Below are positions 15,769 to 26,803 of a stretch of DNA of 64,000 nucleotides, one piece after another (positions within the stretch are counted from its first letter, which is position 1; the number at the start of each line of letters is the position of its first letter). The notes beneath the pieces were generated by a model, which was not told where the DNA came from, searched no databases, and saw nothing but the letters and a program-made list of their open reading frames with translations. A program made the position numbers and the translations under genes. Origin of the DNA: Verticiella alkaliphila (GTDB lineage: Bacteria; Pseudomonadota; Gammaproteobacteria; Burkholderiales; Burkholderiaceae_B); assembly GCF_018904615.1 (NCBI RefSeq), contig NZ_JADCNH010000016.1, positions 1-64,000 of the forward strand. Direction: 5' to 3'.

Positions 15769-15829
15769 ACGCCCCCGAGAGGCGGCAGGGATGGGGCACA
15801 ATGCGGGATTGTGCGGCCCCGCTGTGATC

Positions 15830-16648
15830 ATGCGTTTCTCCCCCGACATTCCCTTGCGCTCTGCCATCGTCGATGGCACGGCGCTGCACTACCAGGAGGC
15901 TGGCGACGGCCCCGCCCTCCTCCTCGTCCATGGCTCGCTATGCGATTGCCGATACTGGCAGGCGCAGATCGGGCCATTCGCCCGCACCTATCGCGTGATC
16001 GCGCCGAGCCTTCGCCACTACTGGCCCGGCGGGCCGCAGGCCGACACGCCCTTCTCCATTGCCACCCACGCCGACGAGCTCGCCGCACTGCTCGCCGAGT
16101 TGCAGATCCCGCGCGCTCACGTGCTGGGCCACTCGCGGGGCGCGCGCGTGGCGCTCGCTCTCGCCTTGCAGCACCCGTCGCGCGTGGCCGGACTGGTCCT
16201 TGCCGATCCCTCGGCCCAATGGCGCGACGCCGCTGCCGCCCCGGTCAGCCCAGCGCTCGCGCAGGCGCGTGCGGCCCTGGATCGCGGTGACCCGGAGGCC
16301 GCGCTCGGTGGTTTCGTCGACGCGGTCAACGGTGCCAACACGTGGTCCCGGATGGTCGAGGGCTTCAAACGCATGGCCCGCGACAATGCGGGCACCCTGC
16401 CGCTGCAGGTGGTCGAGCCATCGGCGCCGCTCGACGCCGATGCCGTGAAGGCCCTGACTCAGGCCGTCCTGCTGGTGGGCGGCGCGCAGGGACCGGCGCG
16501 CTATGCACAGGCCCAGGACAAGCTGCAAGCGCTCCTGCCCGCCGCGCGGCGGGTGGTCATCGACGGCGCGGCGCACGGCATGAACCTCGCCAAGCCCCAC
16601 AGCTTCAACACTGCCGTGCTCGACTTCCTGCGCGACCTGGCCACCTGA
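15830..16648 (+). CDS. Alpha/beta-hydrolase
   Basis: A 272-residue alpha/beta-hydrolase-fold protein, probably a cytosolic esterase or lactonase of unknown substrate. The oxyanion-side motif LLLVHGSLCD (30-39) is present, the nucleophile elbow is GHSRG with S102, and a late histidine (H249 in DGAAHGMN) can complete a catalytic triad; the acidic residue is not obvious, the usual place reading VGGAQGPA. I chose the ATG at 15830; an upstream ATG at 15791 would add 13 residues without support. It is followed after 12 bp by an EamA exporter gene, so the two are likely co-transcribed. Confidence 0.82.
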   Translation: MRFSPDIPLRSAIVDGTALHYQEAGDGPALLLVHGSLCDCRYWQAQIGPFARTYRVIAPSLRHYWPGGPQADTPFSIATHADELAALLAELQIPRAHVLGHSRGARVALALALQHPSRVAGLVLADPSAQWRDAAAAPVSPALAQARAALDRGDPEAALGGFVDAVNGANTWSRMVEGFKRMARDNAGTLPLQVVEPSAPLDADAVKALTQAVLLVGGAQGPARYAQAQDKLQALLPAARRVVIDGAAHGMNLAKPHSFNTAVLDFLRDLAT

Positions 16649-16660
16649 GGAACTCGCGTC

Positions 16661-17527
16661 ATGTCCTCGCGTCGCGCCCTGACCGCCATCCACGTCGCGG
16701 CCGTGCTCTTTGGCCTGACCGGCGTCTTCGGTCATGCCATCCAGGCATCCCCGGAAGCCATCACGCTCGGACGCGCCGCCTTTGCGGTGATCGCCCTGGC
16801 GCTCGTCGCGCGCTGGCAAGGCTGGTCTCTCCTGGGTGGGCTCACGGTGCGCCGTGCCCTGGCCCTGGGTGGGTCCGGCGTCCTGCTCGCCGTGCACTGG
16901 GTCACCTTCTTCCAGGCCGTCAAGCTCGGAGGCGTGGCCGTGGCCACGCTGGGCTTTGCCAGCGTGCCGGCCTTCACCGTCATGCTCGAACGCGTGATCT
17001 ATGGCGATCGCATCCAGCGCACCGAGCTTGGCCTGCTCGCGCTCGTCACCCTAGGCCTCATCCTGGTCGCGCCCACCTTCGATCTGCGAGATACCGCCAC
17101 CGTCGGACTCGCCTGGGGTGTGCTTTCCGGCTTCTCGTTCGCTTTGCTCGCCATCGTCAATCGGTGGGCCGCGCGCGGGCTGCAAGCCCTGCAGGTGGCA
17201 TGCTGGCAGAACGTGGCCGTCGCCGTTCTGCTGCTGCCCTTCGCTGGCAGTCAGGTGGGGCAGGTGGCGAACATCGACTGGTTCTGGCTCGCGTTGCTGG
17301 GGATCTTCTGCACCGGGCTGTCGCACTACCTCTTCGTGAGCAGCCTCGCCCGGATCAACGCCCGCACCGCCGGTATGGTCATCGCCCTCGAGCCGGTGTA
17401 TGCCATCGCCTTCGCCTGGCTGCTCTTTGCCGACGTGCCGAGTGTGCGCATGCTGGCCGGCGCTGCCTGCATCCTGGGCGCAAGCGTGCTCACGACGCTA
17501 CGACAACGGACGCCAAGGCACGCGTGA
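16661..17527 (+). CDS. EamA/DMT-family transporter
   Basis: Inner-membrane metabolite exporter of the drug/metabolite superfamily, 288 residues, with two EamA repeats of five helices each (about 5-140 and 150-280). Typical pieces are HVAAVLFGLTGVFGHAIQASP at the first helix, quoted here only to its start HVAAVLFGLTG, and the ALEPVYAIAFAWLLFADVP block near the end of the second repeat. It starts 12 bp after the hydrolase gene, and its stop overlaps the GTG start of the following MFS gene (GTGA), so the three form one operon. Substrate unknown. Confidence 0.88.
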   Translation: MSSRRALTAIHVAAVLFGLTGVFGHAIQASPEAITLGRAAFAVIALALVARWQGWSLLGGLTVRRALALGGSGVLLAVHWVTFFQAVKLGGVAVATLGFASVPAFTVMLERVIYGDRIQRTELGLLALVTLGLILVAPTFDLRDTATVGLAWGVLSGFSFALLAIVNRWAARGLQALQVACWQNVAVAVLLLPFAGSQVGQVANIDWFWLALLGIFCTGLSHYLFVSSLARINARTAGMVIALEPVYAIAFAWLLFADVPSVRMLAGAACILGASVLTTLRQRTPRHA

Positions 17528-18779
17528 AGATCACGTCCGTGATCAAGGGCTCCACGCCCCCTGCGCTCCCCGCACAGGGCGTGGGCCTGGCCGTCTTCGC
17601 CACCTTCGCCCTGACCTATGTGCTCGCGTACGGCCTGCGCTCCGTCAATGCCACCCTCGCCCCGTACCTCACTGAGGATCTGCGTCTGTCGGCGGCCGGC
17701 CTGGGTGGATTGTCCGCGGCGTATTTCATCGCTTTCGCTGCATTGCAGCTGCCGCTGGGGCACTGGCTGGATCGCTACGGTGCGCGCCGCGTCGAAGCCA
17801 TGCTGCTCGTGATCGCGGCGGTCGGCGCGTTACTGATGGCGTTGGGCCGCGACATCACCGTCGCGACGGCAGGACGTCTGTGCATCGGGATCGGCGTCTC
17901 GGCCTGCCTCATGGCGCCCTACACGTACTTCCGTCGGTGCTGCACCCCCGAACGGCAGGCCAGGCTCAGCCAGTGGATGCTGGTGGCAGGCACGACGGGG
18001 GCGGTGCTCGCCACCCTGCCCACCGGCGCCATGGCCGAGTGGCTGGGCTGGCGAGGCGTCTTCGGGACCATCGCGGTGTTGCTGCTGGGCTCAGCCGTGG
18101 CGGTCTATCGGCTCGTGCCGGATCATGATCTGGCCGCCATGACACGGCGCCCGAGACGCCATCGGCCGCTCGCACGACCGGTCTCTGGCGTCACCCGCAC
18201 ATCCTGCCCCTGCTGCCGCTCGGCCTCCTGAGCAACGGCGGGGTCATGGCCATCCAGACGCTCTGGGCAGGCCCCTACCTGACGGAAGTGCTGGGCCTGG
18301 ACAATACCCACATGGCCCACATGCTGCTTGCCATCATGTTGACGCTCATGGCGTCGTACGTGGCGCTGAGCTTTCTGAGTGGCTGGCTGCATCGGCGCTT
18401 CACGCTCGTGCAGATGGGCGTGGCAGGCCACGTGGCAAGCATTCCCCTGATCGTCGCGATCGCGTTCCTGCCCTGGCGCGAGGCCGCATGGCTCTGGCTG
18501 CTCCTGGTGATGACGGTGCCGCTGATGTCGCTCGTGCAGCCGGGCCTTGCGGTGCTCTTTCCCCGCAGCATCGCCGGGCGCGTGCTGACGCTCTACAACC
18601 TTTTCATCTTTCTCGGCGCCTTCCTGATGCAGTGGGGCATCGGGCTGGTCGTGGAAGCCCTGCAAGCCCAGGGCGTGGCGCGTGCGCTGTCCTACCAGAT
18701 GGCGCTAGGCGGCCTGGCGACGGTGCAGATGGGATGTCTGGCGTGGTGGGGGGTATTCAGGCGCCGCGACGGCGCATGA
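17524..18779 (+). pseudogene. MFS transporter, frameshifted
   Basis: Major facilitator transporter split over two frames. The first half starts at GTG 17524, overlapping the EamA stop, with AAGG six bases upstream, and reads LTYVLAYGLRSVNATLAPYL and LPLGHWLDRYGARRVEAML, a normal motif-A loop after helix 2. Near 18133-18141 the frame is lost. Adding one base at GCCGCC restores HDTAPETPSAARTTG and then LWRHPHILPLLPLGLLSNGG into the second half, which runs to 18779 with six further helices. Left as is, the first frame ends at 18231. The gene converges on the DUF2818 gene and overlaps it by 23 bp. Substrate unknown. Confidence 0.8.
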
Positions 18780-19077
18780 GATAGCGCCACACGAAGCCGG
18801 GATAGGCACACACGAGGAAGACGGCCAGGGTGATGGCATAGAACTGCCAGCCCTGCGCGAAACGATTGCCCAGCTGGGACTCGAACGCGAAGCCGATCGC
18901 GATGACGATGGCGTAGAAGACCAGGACTTCCCCCACGCGAAGCCAGAACGACTTCACCTGGGGGACGCCTGCGCGCCGCCACGGAACCAGACCCATCACT
19001 CGCTCGGAAACGAAGGGGATGTTGGCAGCGATCGCCATCAACCCGATCAGAACGACGATGGCGAGCGTCTGATTCAT
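18757..19077 (-). CDS. DUF2818 membrane protein downstream of nuoN
   Basis: A small membrane protein of 106 residues with three predicted hydrophobic helices (about 5-20, 50-65, 76-95) and a basic C-terminus (RYLMRRRGA). It matches the DUF2818 family, whose members sit after nuoN in many betaproteobacteria; no function has been established. The ATG at 19077 follows nuoN by 14 bp, so it belongs to the nuo transcript. Its position suggests a role in complex I assembly or stability, which is inference only. Confidence 0.8.
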   Translation of the reverse strand: MNQTLAIVVLIGLMAIAANIPFVSERVMGLVPWRRAGVPQVKSFWLRVGEVLVFYAIVIAIGFAFESQLGNRFAQGWQFYAITLAVFLVCAYPGFVWRYLMRRRGA

Positions 19078-19091
19078 GCGGCGCGGTTTCC

Positions 19092-20579
19092 TTAGAAGAT
19101 CGAGACGACAGCCGCCAGGCACAAGGCCATGAGCGGACCGGGCACCACACCCAGCACCACGGTGAGCAGGCCGTTGGCCGAGAGCACACCGCGGGAGACG
19201 CCACCCGCTTCGATGGGGGCCGCAGCGTCTGCCGTGGTCGGCTCATCGAAGTAGGCGAACTTGACCACGCGCAGGTAGTAGAACGCACCGATCAGCGAGA
19301 GCAGCACGGCCGCCACGGCCAGCCAGTAGTAGCCGGAGTCGACCAGCACGCTCAGCACGACCAGCTTGGCCTGGAAGCCCACCGTGGGCGGCAGACCGGC
19401 CAGGGAGAACATCATGATAAGCAGCAGCAGCGCGAACCAGGGGCTGCGCCGGTTCAGGCCCTTCAGATCGTCCAGGTTGTCCGCCTCGAAGCCATTGGCG
19501 CGCGAGAGCAGCAGGATGACGCCGAAGGTGCCGAGCGTGGTCATGACGTAGGTCACGACATAGAACATGGCCATGCCGAAGGCTTCGTGGCGGCTCGCGG
19601 CATCCGTGCCGGACATGAGGCCCAGCAGGATGAAGCCCATCTGCGCGATGGTCGAGTACGCCAGCATGCGCTTGAAGCTCGTCTGCATGATGGCGGCGAG
19701 GTTGCCCACCAGCAGCGAAAGCACGGCGAGCACGGCCATCATCGACTGCCAGTGCGGAGCGAGCATGGGCAGGGCTTCGCCCAGGATGCGCACGGTGATG
19801 GCAAACGTAGCGAGCTTGGGCGCGGCACCCAGCAGCAGCGTCACGGGCGTCGGCGCACCGTGGTAGACGTCCGGCACCCACATGTGGAACGGCACCACGC
19901 CGAGCTTGAAGGCCAGACCCGACACGATGAAGACGAGGCCGAAGACCAGCACGAGCTCACGATCGGCAGGCACGCCCTGCGCGAGCGCAGCGGCCACGCC
20001 AGCGATCGACAGGCTGCCCGTCGCGCCGTACAGCATGGACATGCCATACAGCAGGAAGCCCGTGGCGAGCGCGCCCAGCACGAAGTACTTCATGGCGGCT
20101 TCGGTGGCCTGCGTGTGATCGCGGCGCAGGGCCACGAGCGCATACAGCGCGAGCGACATGAGTTCCAGGCCGAGGAAGATCGTGACCATGCTGCCGGCCG
20201 AGATCATGACCATCTGGCCCAGCGTGCTCAAGAGCGCGAGCACATAGAGCTCGCCACCGCGCGAGACCATGTCGCGGGCTTCGGCGTACGCGCGGCCGTA
20301 GACGAGCGTGACCATGCCGGCGAGGTAGGTGAAGATCTTCAGCACGTGCGAGAAGCCATCGGCCACGTACAGACCGTGGAAGGTCGCGCCCGCGACGCCG
20401 TTGGACCACTGCATCGCCGAGACGACGATGAGCACGGCGAACGTGAGTTGCGTGAGCCCGTACGTGATGGCGCGGTTGGCCGACCGCGCGAAGGCATCCA
20501 CCACGAGGATGCCGCAGGCCGCGACCAGCAGCAGGATCTCGGGCGCTGCCAGGGCGAAGTTGAGGTTAATGTCTTGCAT
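19092..20579 (-). CDS. nuoN: NADH-quinone oxidoreductase subunit N
   Basis: One of the three antiporter-like proton-pumping subunits in the membrane arm of complex I, 495 residues with about fourteen helices. Family features include a glutamate in [17 protein letters not shown] on helix 5, the lysine in [20 protein letters not shown] on broken helix 7, and the [13 protein letters not shown] block. It is the last nuo gene, 34 bp after nuoM, and is followed by the DUF2818 gene. Confidence 0.96.
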   Translation of the reverse strand: MQDINLNFALAAPEILLLVAACGILVVDAFARSANRAITYGLTQLTFAVLIVVSAMQWSNGVAGATFHGLYVADGFSHVLKIFTYLAGMVTLVYGRAYAEARDMVSRGGELYVLALLSTLGQMVMISAGSMVTIFLGLELMSLALYALVALRRDHTQATEAAMKYFVLGALATGFLLYGMSMLYGATGSLSIAGVAAALAQGVPADRELVLVFGLVFIVSGLAFKLGVVPFHMWVPDVYHGAPTPVTLLLGAAPKLATFAITVRILGEALPMLAPHWQSMMAVLAVLSLLVGNLAAIMQTSFKRMLAYSTIAQMGFILLGLMSGTDAASRHEAFGMAMFYVVTYVMTTLGTFGVILLLSRANGFEADNLDDLKGLNRRSPWFALLLLIMMFSLAGLPPTVGFQAKLVVLSVLVDSGYYWLAVAAVLLSLIGAFYYLRVVKFAYFDEPTTADAAAPIEAGGVSRGVLSANGLLTVVLGVVPGPLMALCLAAVVSIF

Positions 20580-20613
20580 AGTCGGCTACAGGATCGGTTG
20601 GTCGGTGTCAGGC

Positions 20614-22113
20614 TTACAGCTTGGACACAGCGATGTGTTCCAGCAGAGCCTGCACCGACACGTGCATCACGTCGGTGAAGGGCTTGGGGTACACGCCCAT
20701 GTACAGCGTGGCCAGGGCGAGCACGCCCAGGATCGCGAACTCACGGGTGTTGATGTCCGAGAGACCGCGCACGTGGTCGTTGGTGATCTCGCCAAAGAAC
20801 ACGCGCTTGACCATCCACAGCGAGTAGCTCGCCGCGAGGATGAGCGACGTGGCCGCCAGGAGACCGATCCAGAAGTTGTACTCGACCGCGCCAAGGATGA
20901 CCATGAACTCGCCCACGAAACCGCTGGTGGCCGGCAGGCCGCTGTTGGCCATCGCAAAGAGCACGGCGAAGGCGGCAAAGCGCGGCATCACGTTGATCAC
21001 GCCACCGTAGTCGGCGATGTTGCGCGTGTGCATGCGGTCATAGAGCACGCCAATGCAGAAGAACATCGCGCCCGACACGAAGCCGTGGGAGATCATCTGC
21101 ACGATCGCGCCTTCGACGCCGGCCGTGTTGAAGATGAAGAAGCCCAGCGTCACGAAGCCCATGTGCGCCACGGACGAATAGGCCACGAGCTTCTTCATGT
21201 CGCTCTGCACGATCGCGACCAGACCGATGTAGATCACGGCCACGAGCGAGAGCGAGATCATCAGCCAGGACAGCGACTGCGAGGCATCCGGGGCGATCGG
21301 CAGCGAGAAGCGCAGGAAGCCATAGGCGCCGAGCTTCAACATGATCGCGGCCAGCACGATCGAGCCGCCCGTGGGCGCCTGCACGTGGGCGTCCGGCAGC
21401 CAGGTGTGCACCGGCCACATCGGTACCTTCACGGCGAAGGCCATGAGCAGCGCGAGGAAGATCAGCACCTGCGGGGTGTAGCCCAGCTGGACGTTGTGCC
21501 AGGTAGCGATGTCGAAGCTGCCGCCCGAGACGTTCCAGAGGTACACGAAGGCCACGAGCGTGAGCAGCGAGCCCAGCAGCGTATACAGGAAGAACTTGAA
21601 GGCCGCGTAGACGCGATCCGCCCCACCCCACACGCCGATGATGATGTACATCGGGATCAGCGTGGCTTCGAAGAAGATGTAGAAGAGTAGACCGTCGAGC
21701 GCCGCGAACACGCCGATCATCAGACCGGAGAGCACGAGGAAAGCACCCATGTACTGGGCCACGCGGCTCGTGATGACTTCCCAGCCGGCGGCGATCACGA
21801 TCACCGTGATGAACGCGGTGAGGATCACGAACCAGAGGGAGATCCCGTCCACGCCCAGGTGGTAGTGCACGGCGAGCGGCGCGATCCACAGCGCCTTCTC
21901 GACGAACTGCATGTCGGCCGTGCTGGCATCGAACCCGGTGTAGAGCGGGATCGTGACCGCGAGCCCGAGCAGCGCACCGATCATCGCCAGCTTGCGGGTG
22001 AAGCCGGGATTCTCGTCGCTACCCAGGAACATCGTGACGAAACCGAAGACGATCGGCACGAAGATCGCAAGCGAGAGCCACGGAAAAGAGGATTGCACCA
22101 TTTCGCTTGCCAT
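20614..22113 (-). CDS. nuoM: NADH-quinone oxidoreductase subunit M
   Basis: Antiporter-like proton-pumping subunit of complex I, 499 residues from the ATG at 22113. Key residues lie in FFEATLIPMYIIIGVWGG (helix-5 glutamate) and KVPMWPVHTWLPDAHVQAPTGGS (pump lysine and the broken helix). The start is uncertain by a few residues: a TTG lies 6 bp upstream and another ATG follows four codons later. The gene starts two bases after the nuoL stop, so it is coupled to it. Confidence 0.95.
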   Translation of the reverse strand: MASEMVQSSFPWLSLAIFVPIVFGFVTMFLGSDENPGFTRKLAMIGALLGLAVTIPLYTGFDASTADMQFVEKALWIAPLAVHYHLGVDGISLWFVILTAFITVIVIAAGWEVITSRVAQYMGAFLVLSGLMIGVFAALDGLLFYIFFEATLIPMYIIIGVWGGADRVYAAFKFFLYTLLGSLLTLVAFVYLWNVSGGSFDIATWHNVQLGYTPQVLIFLALLMAFAVKVPMWPVHTWLPDAHVQAPTGGSIVLAAIMLKLGAYGFLRFSLPIAPDASQSLSWLMISLSLVAVIYIGLVAIVQSDMKKLVAYSSVAHMGFVTLGFFIFNTAGVEGAIVQMISHGFVSGAMFFCIGVLYDRMHTRNIADYGGVINVMPRFAAFAVLFAMANSGLPATSGFVGEFMVILGAVEYNFWIGLLAATSLILAASYSLWMVKRVFFGEITNDHVRGLSDINTREFAILGVLALATLYMGVYPKPFTDVMHVSVQALLEHIAVSKL

Positions 22114-22115
22114 CT

Positions 22116-24235
<2,120 letters not shown>

Positions 24236-24256
24236 GTCTTTCTCGTGCCCGCTGCG

Positions 24257-24565
24257 TCAGCCCTTGAGCTGGTCGAGTTCGTCTACGTTGATGGTGTTCA
24301 GGTTGCGGAACAGGAGCACCAGGATCGCCAGGCCGATGGCCGACTCGGCGGCAGCCACGGTGAGGATGAAGAACACCATCACCTGACCGGCAACGTCACC
24401 GCTCCAGGCGGAGAACGCGACGAAGTTCATGTTGACCGCGAGCAGCATCAGCTCGATCGACATGAGCAGGATGATGAGATTGCGGCGGTTCCAGAACATG
24501 CCGAAGATGCCCAGCGCGAAGAGGATCGCGCCCAGCACGACATAATGGCCAAGAGTGAGCGTCAT
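24257..24565 (-). CDS. nuoK: NADH-quinone oxidoreductase subunit K
   Basis: Small membrane subunit of complex I, 102 residues and three helices. The two buried glutamates that relay protons are visible in [19 protein letters not shown] (E38) and [19 protein letters not shown] (E74). The ATG at 24565 shares one base with the nuoJ stop (TGATG), a coupling typical of this operon; upstream codons in the same frame overlap nuoJ and are not used. Confidence 0.96.
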   Translation of the reverse strand: MTLTLGHYVVLGAILFALGIFGMFWNRRNLIILLMSIELMLLAVNMNFVAFSAWSGDVAGQVMVFFILTVAAAESAIGLAILVLLFRNLNTINVDELDQLKG

Positions 24566-25206
24566 CACTTGTCTCCGTGGGGGGCGGCGGTTTGCGCGGC
24601 ATCGGCAGCGCGCTCGCGCTCGGCCGGCACGCTGACCAGACGGATGCGATCCTCGCGCTTGACCTTCAATTGCTCGCTGGGCACGTTGCGCTTGACGTCG
24701 TTGCGACGGCGCAGCGTGAGCGAGATGGCCGCCACCATACCCACCAGCAGAAGAACGGCACTGACCTGCACGGCATACACGTACTCCGTGTACATGGCCG
24801 TACCGATCGCCAGGGTGTTGTTGTAGTCCGAGGCGGGCACGGGCAGCGGATTGCCCGAATCCCACCAGGTGCGCGCCAGCACGAAGGACATCTCGCCCAC
24901 CATGACGGCAGCGATGATGAGCCCCAGCGGCAGATAGGCCCGAGCCCCGGCGCGCAGCTCAGTCATGTTGATGTCGAGCATCATGACCACGAAGAGGAAC
25001 AGCACCATGACCGCGCCGACATAGACCAGCACCAGCAGCAAGGCGAGGAACTCGACGTGGATCAGCATCCACAGCATGGCGGCCGTAAAGAACGACAGCA
25101 CCAGGTGCATGGCCGCCGTGACCGGGCTGCGCGCGGTGACGACGCGAAACGCCGCCACCACGAGGATCGCGGCGAACAGATAGAACAAAACGGTGGTTAC
25201 AGTCAT
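24565..25206 (-). CDS. nuoJ: NADH-quinone oxidoreductase subunit J
   Basis: Membrane-arm subunit of complex I, 213 residues, five helices near the quinone site. The conserved third helix carries [18 protein letters not shown], which contains the pi-bulge region that moves during turnover. The C-terminal ~45 residues are charged and lie outside the membrane ([20 protein letters not shown]); this tail is less conserved. It lies 21 bp after nuoI and overlaps nuoK by one base. Confidence 0.95.
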   Translation of the reverse strand: MTVTTVLFYLFAAILVVAAFRVVTARSPVTAAMHLVLSFFTAAMLWMLIHVEFLALLLVLVYVGAVMVLFLFVVMMLDINMTELRAGARAYLPLGLIIAAVMVGEMSFVLARTWWDSGNPLPVPASDYNNTLAIGTAMYTEYVYAVQVSAVLLLVGMVAAISLTLRRRNDVKRNVPSEQLKVKREDRIRLVSVPAERERAADAAQTAAPHGDK

Positions 25207-25227
25207 GGCGTGTGTACGTAGTGCTGC

Positions 25228-25719
25228 TTAGCGATACCGGGCATCCTGAGCCCGGTTCTCGGCGATCTCGGATTCGTAGCGATCACCCACGGCCAGGAGC
25301 ATCTCCTTCGTGAAGTACAGATCGCCGCGCTTCTCGCCGTGGTATTCGTGGATGTGCGTCTCGACGATGGAATCGACCGGACAGCTCTCCTCGCAGAACC
25401 CGCAGAAGATGCACTTGGTGAGATCGATGTCGTAGCGCGTGGTGCGGCGGCTGCCGTCGTCACGCACTTCCGATTCGATGCTGATCGCCAGCGCGGGGCA
25501 CACGGCCTCGCACAGCTTGCAGGCGATGCAGCGCTCTTCGCCGTTGGGATAACGGCGCAGCGCGTGCAGGCCACGAAAGCGCGGCGATGCCGGGGTCTTT
25601 TCCTCGGGGTAGTGCTGCGTGACCTTGCGCGCAAACACGTACTTGCCCGTCAGGCGCAACCCCTTGAACAGCTCGGTCAGCATGAGGCTGCCGATGAAAT
25701 CCTTGATGGCACTAGACAT
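25228..25719 (-). CDS. nuoI: NADH-quinone oxidoreductase subunit I
   Basis: Peripheral-arm subunit of complex I, 163 residues, that carries clusters N6a and N6b between NuoG and NuoB. Two ferredoxin-type 4Fe-4S motifs are complete: C64-x2-C67-x2-C70-x3-C74 ([12 protein letters not shown]) and C103-x2-C106-x2-C109-x3-C113 ([12 protein letters not shown]). The N-terminal amphipathic stretch anchors it to the membrane arm. It starts 10 bp after nuoH. Confidence 0.97.
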   Translation of the reverse strand: MSSAIKDFIGSLMLTELFKGLRLTGKYVFARKVTQHYPEEKTPASPRFRGLHALRRYPNGEERCIACKLCEAVCPALAISIESEVRDDGSRRTTRYDIDLTKCIFCGFCEESCPVDSIVETHIHEYHGEKRGDLYFTKEMLLAVGDRYESEIAENRAQDARYR

Positions 25720-25729
25720 GTCAGTTCTC

Positions 25730-26803
25730 TCAGGGCGCCCAGATATTGAACGGCGTCTGCATCCAGACGGCCACCACGATCAGCCACACCAGCGTGAGCG
25801 GAATGAAGATCTTCCAGCCCAGGCGCATGATCTGGTCATAGCGGTAGCGCGGGAAGGATGCGCGGAACCAGATGAAGAGCGAAACCACGAAGAGCGTCTT
25901 CAGGAAGAGCCACAGCCAGCCCGGCACCCAGGTGAAGGGCGCGATGCCGATGGGCGCATCCCAGCCGCCGAGGAACATGATCGCCGCGAGCGCGGACAGG
26001 AGGATCATGTTCGCGTACTCGGCGAGGAAGAAGAGCGCGAAGCCCATGCCCGAGTACTCGACCATGTGGCCGGCCACGATTTCCGACTCGCCTTCGACGA
26101 CGTCGAACGGGTGGCGGTTGGTCTCTGCCACGGCCGAGATCACGTAGATCACGAAGAGCGGCAGGAGCGGCAGCCAGTTCCACGACAGGAAGTTCAGGCC
26201 CATGTCGGCGAACGTGCCGCGCAGCTGGACGTTCACGATCTCGATCATGTTGAGGCTGCCGGAGACCAGCAGCACGGTGACGAGGACGAAACCGATCGCG
26301 AGCTCGTAGGACACCATCTGGGCCGACGCGCGCAGCGCGCCGAGGAAGGCGTACTTGGAGTTCGACGCCCAGCCCGCCACGATGACGCCATATACGCCCA
26401 CCGAGGTGATGGCCATGACGTAGAGCAGGCCGGCGTTGACGTTGGCGAGGACCGTTTCCGGGCCGAACGGGATCACCGCCCAGGCGGCGAAGGCCGGCAT
26501 CAGCACCACCATGGGCGCCACGATGTAGAGCACCTTGTTGGCTTGCGCCGGGGTGATGACTTCCTTCAGGAGCAGCTTGATGACGTCGGCGAAGGCCTGC
26601 AGCATGCCGCCGGGGCCGACGCGGTTCGGGCCCTTGCGCAAGTGCATGGCACCGATGAGCTTGCGTTCCCAGAACGTCAGGTAGGCGACGGACAGGATCA
26701 GCGGCACCAGGATGCAGACGATGCCGAGCAGGATCCAGACGACCGGCCAAACGTACGGGCCGAGCAGGGAGAGACCGAATTGGTGCAGCGAGTCGAGCAT
26801 CAC
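25730..26803 (-). CDS. nuoH: NADH-quinone oxidoreductase subunit H
   Basis: Membrane subunit at the junction with the peripheral arm that forms much of the quinone chamber, 357 residues and about eight helices. Conserved parts include [27 protein letters not shown], cited here by its core [19 protein letters not shown], the acidic loop [20 protein letters not shown] region (start [10 protein letters not shown]), and [18 protein letters not shown] near the end. The start overlaps the nuoG stop by 4 bp. Confidence 0.97.
   Translation of the reverse strand: MMLDSLHQFGLSLLGPYVWPVVWILLGIVCILVPLILSVAYLTFWERKLIGAMHLRKGPNRVGPGGMLQAFADVIKLLLKEVITPAQANKVLYIVAPMVVLMPAFAAWAVIPFGPETVLANVNAGLLYVMAITSVGVYGVIVAGWASNSKYAFLGALRASAQMVSYELAIGFVLVTVLLVSGSLNMIEIVNVQLRGTFADMGLNFLSWNWLPLLPLFVIYVISAVAETNRHPFDVVEGESEIVAGHMVEYSGMGFALFFLAEYANMILLSALAAIMFLGGWDAPIGIAPFTWVPGWLWLFLKTLFVVSLFIWFRASFPRYRYDQIMRLGWKIFIPLTLVWLIVVAVWMQTPFNIWAP

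Noticed and set aside
13743-15827. 694-codon plus-strand frame over the MocR and LysE genes
   Set aside because: It crosses the divergent promoter and the LysE gene in another frame; no domain support.
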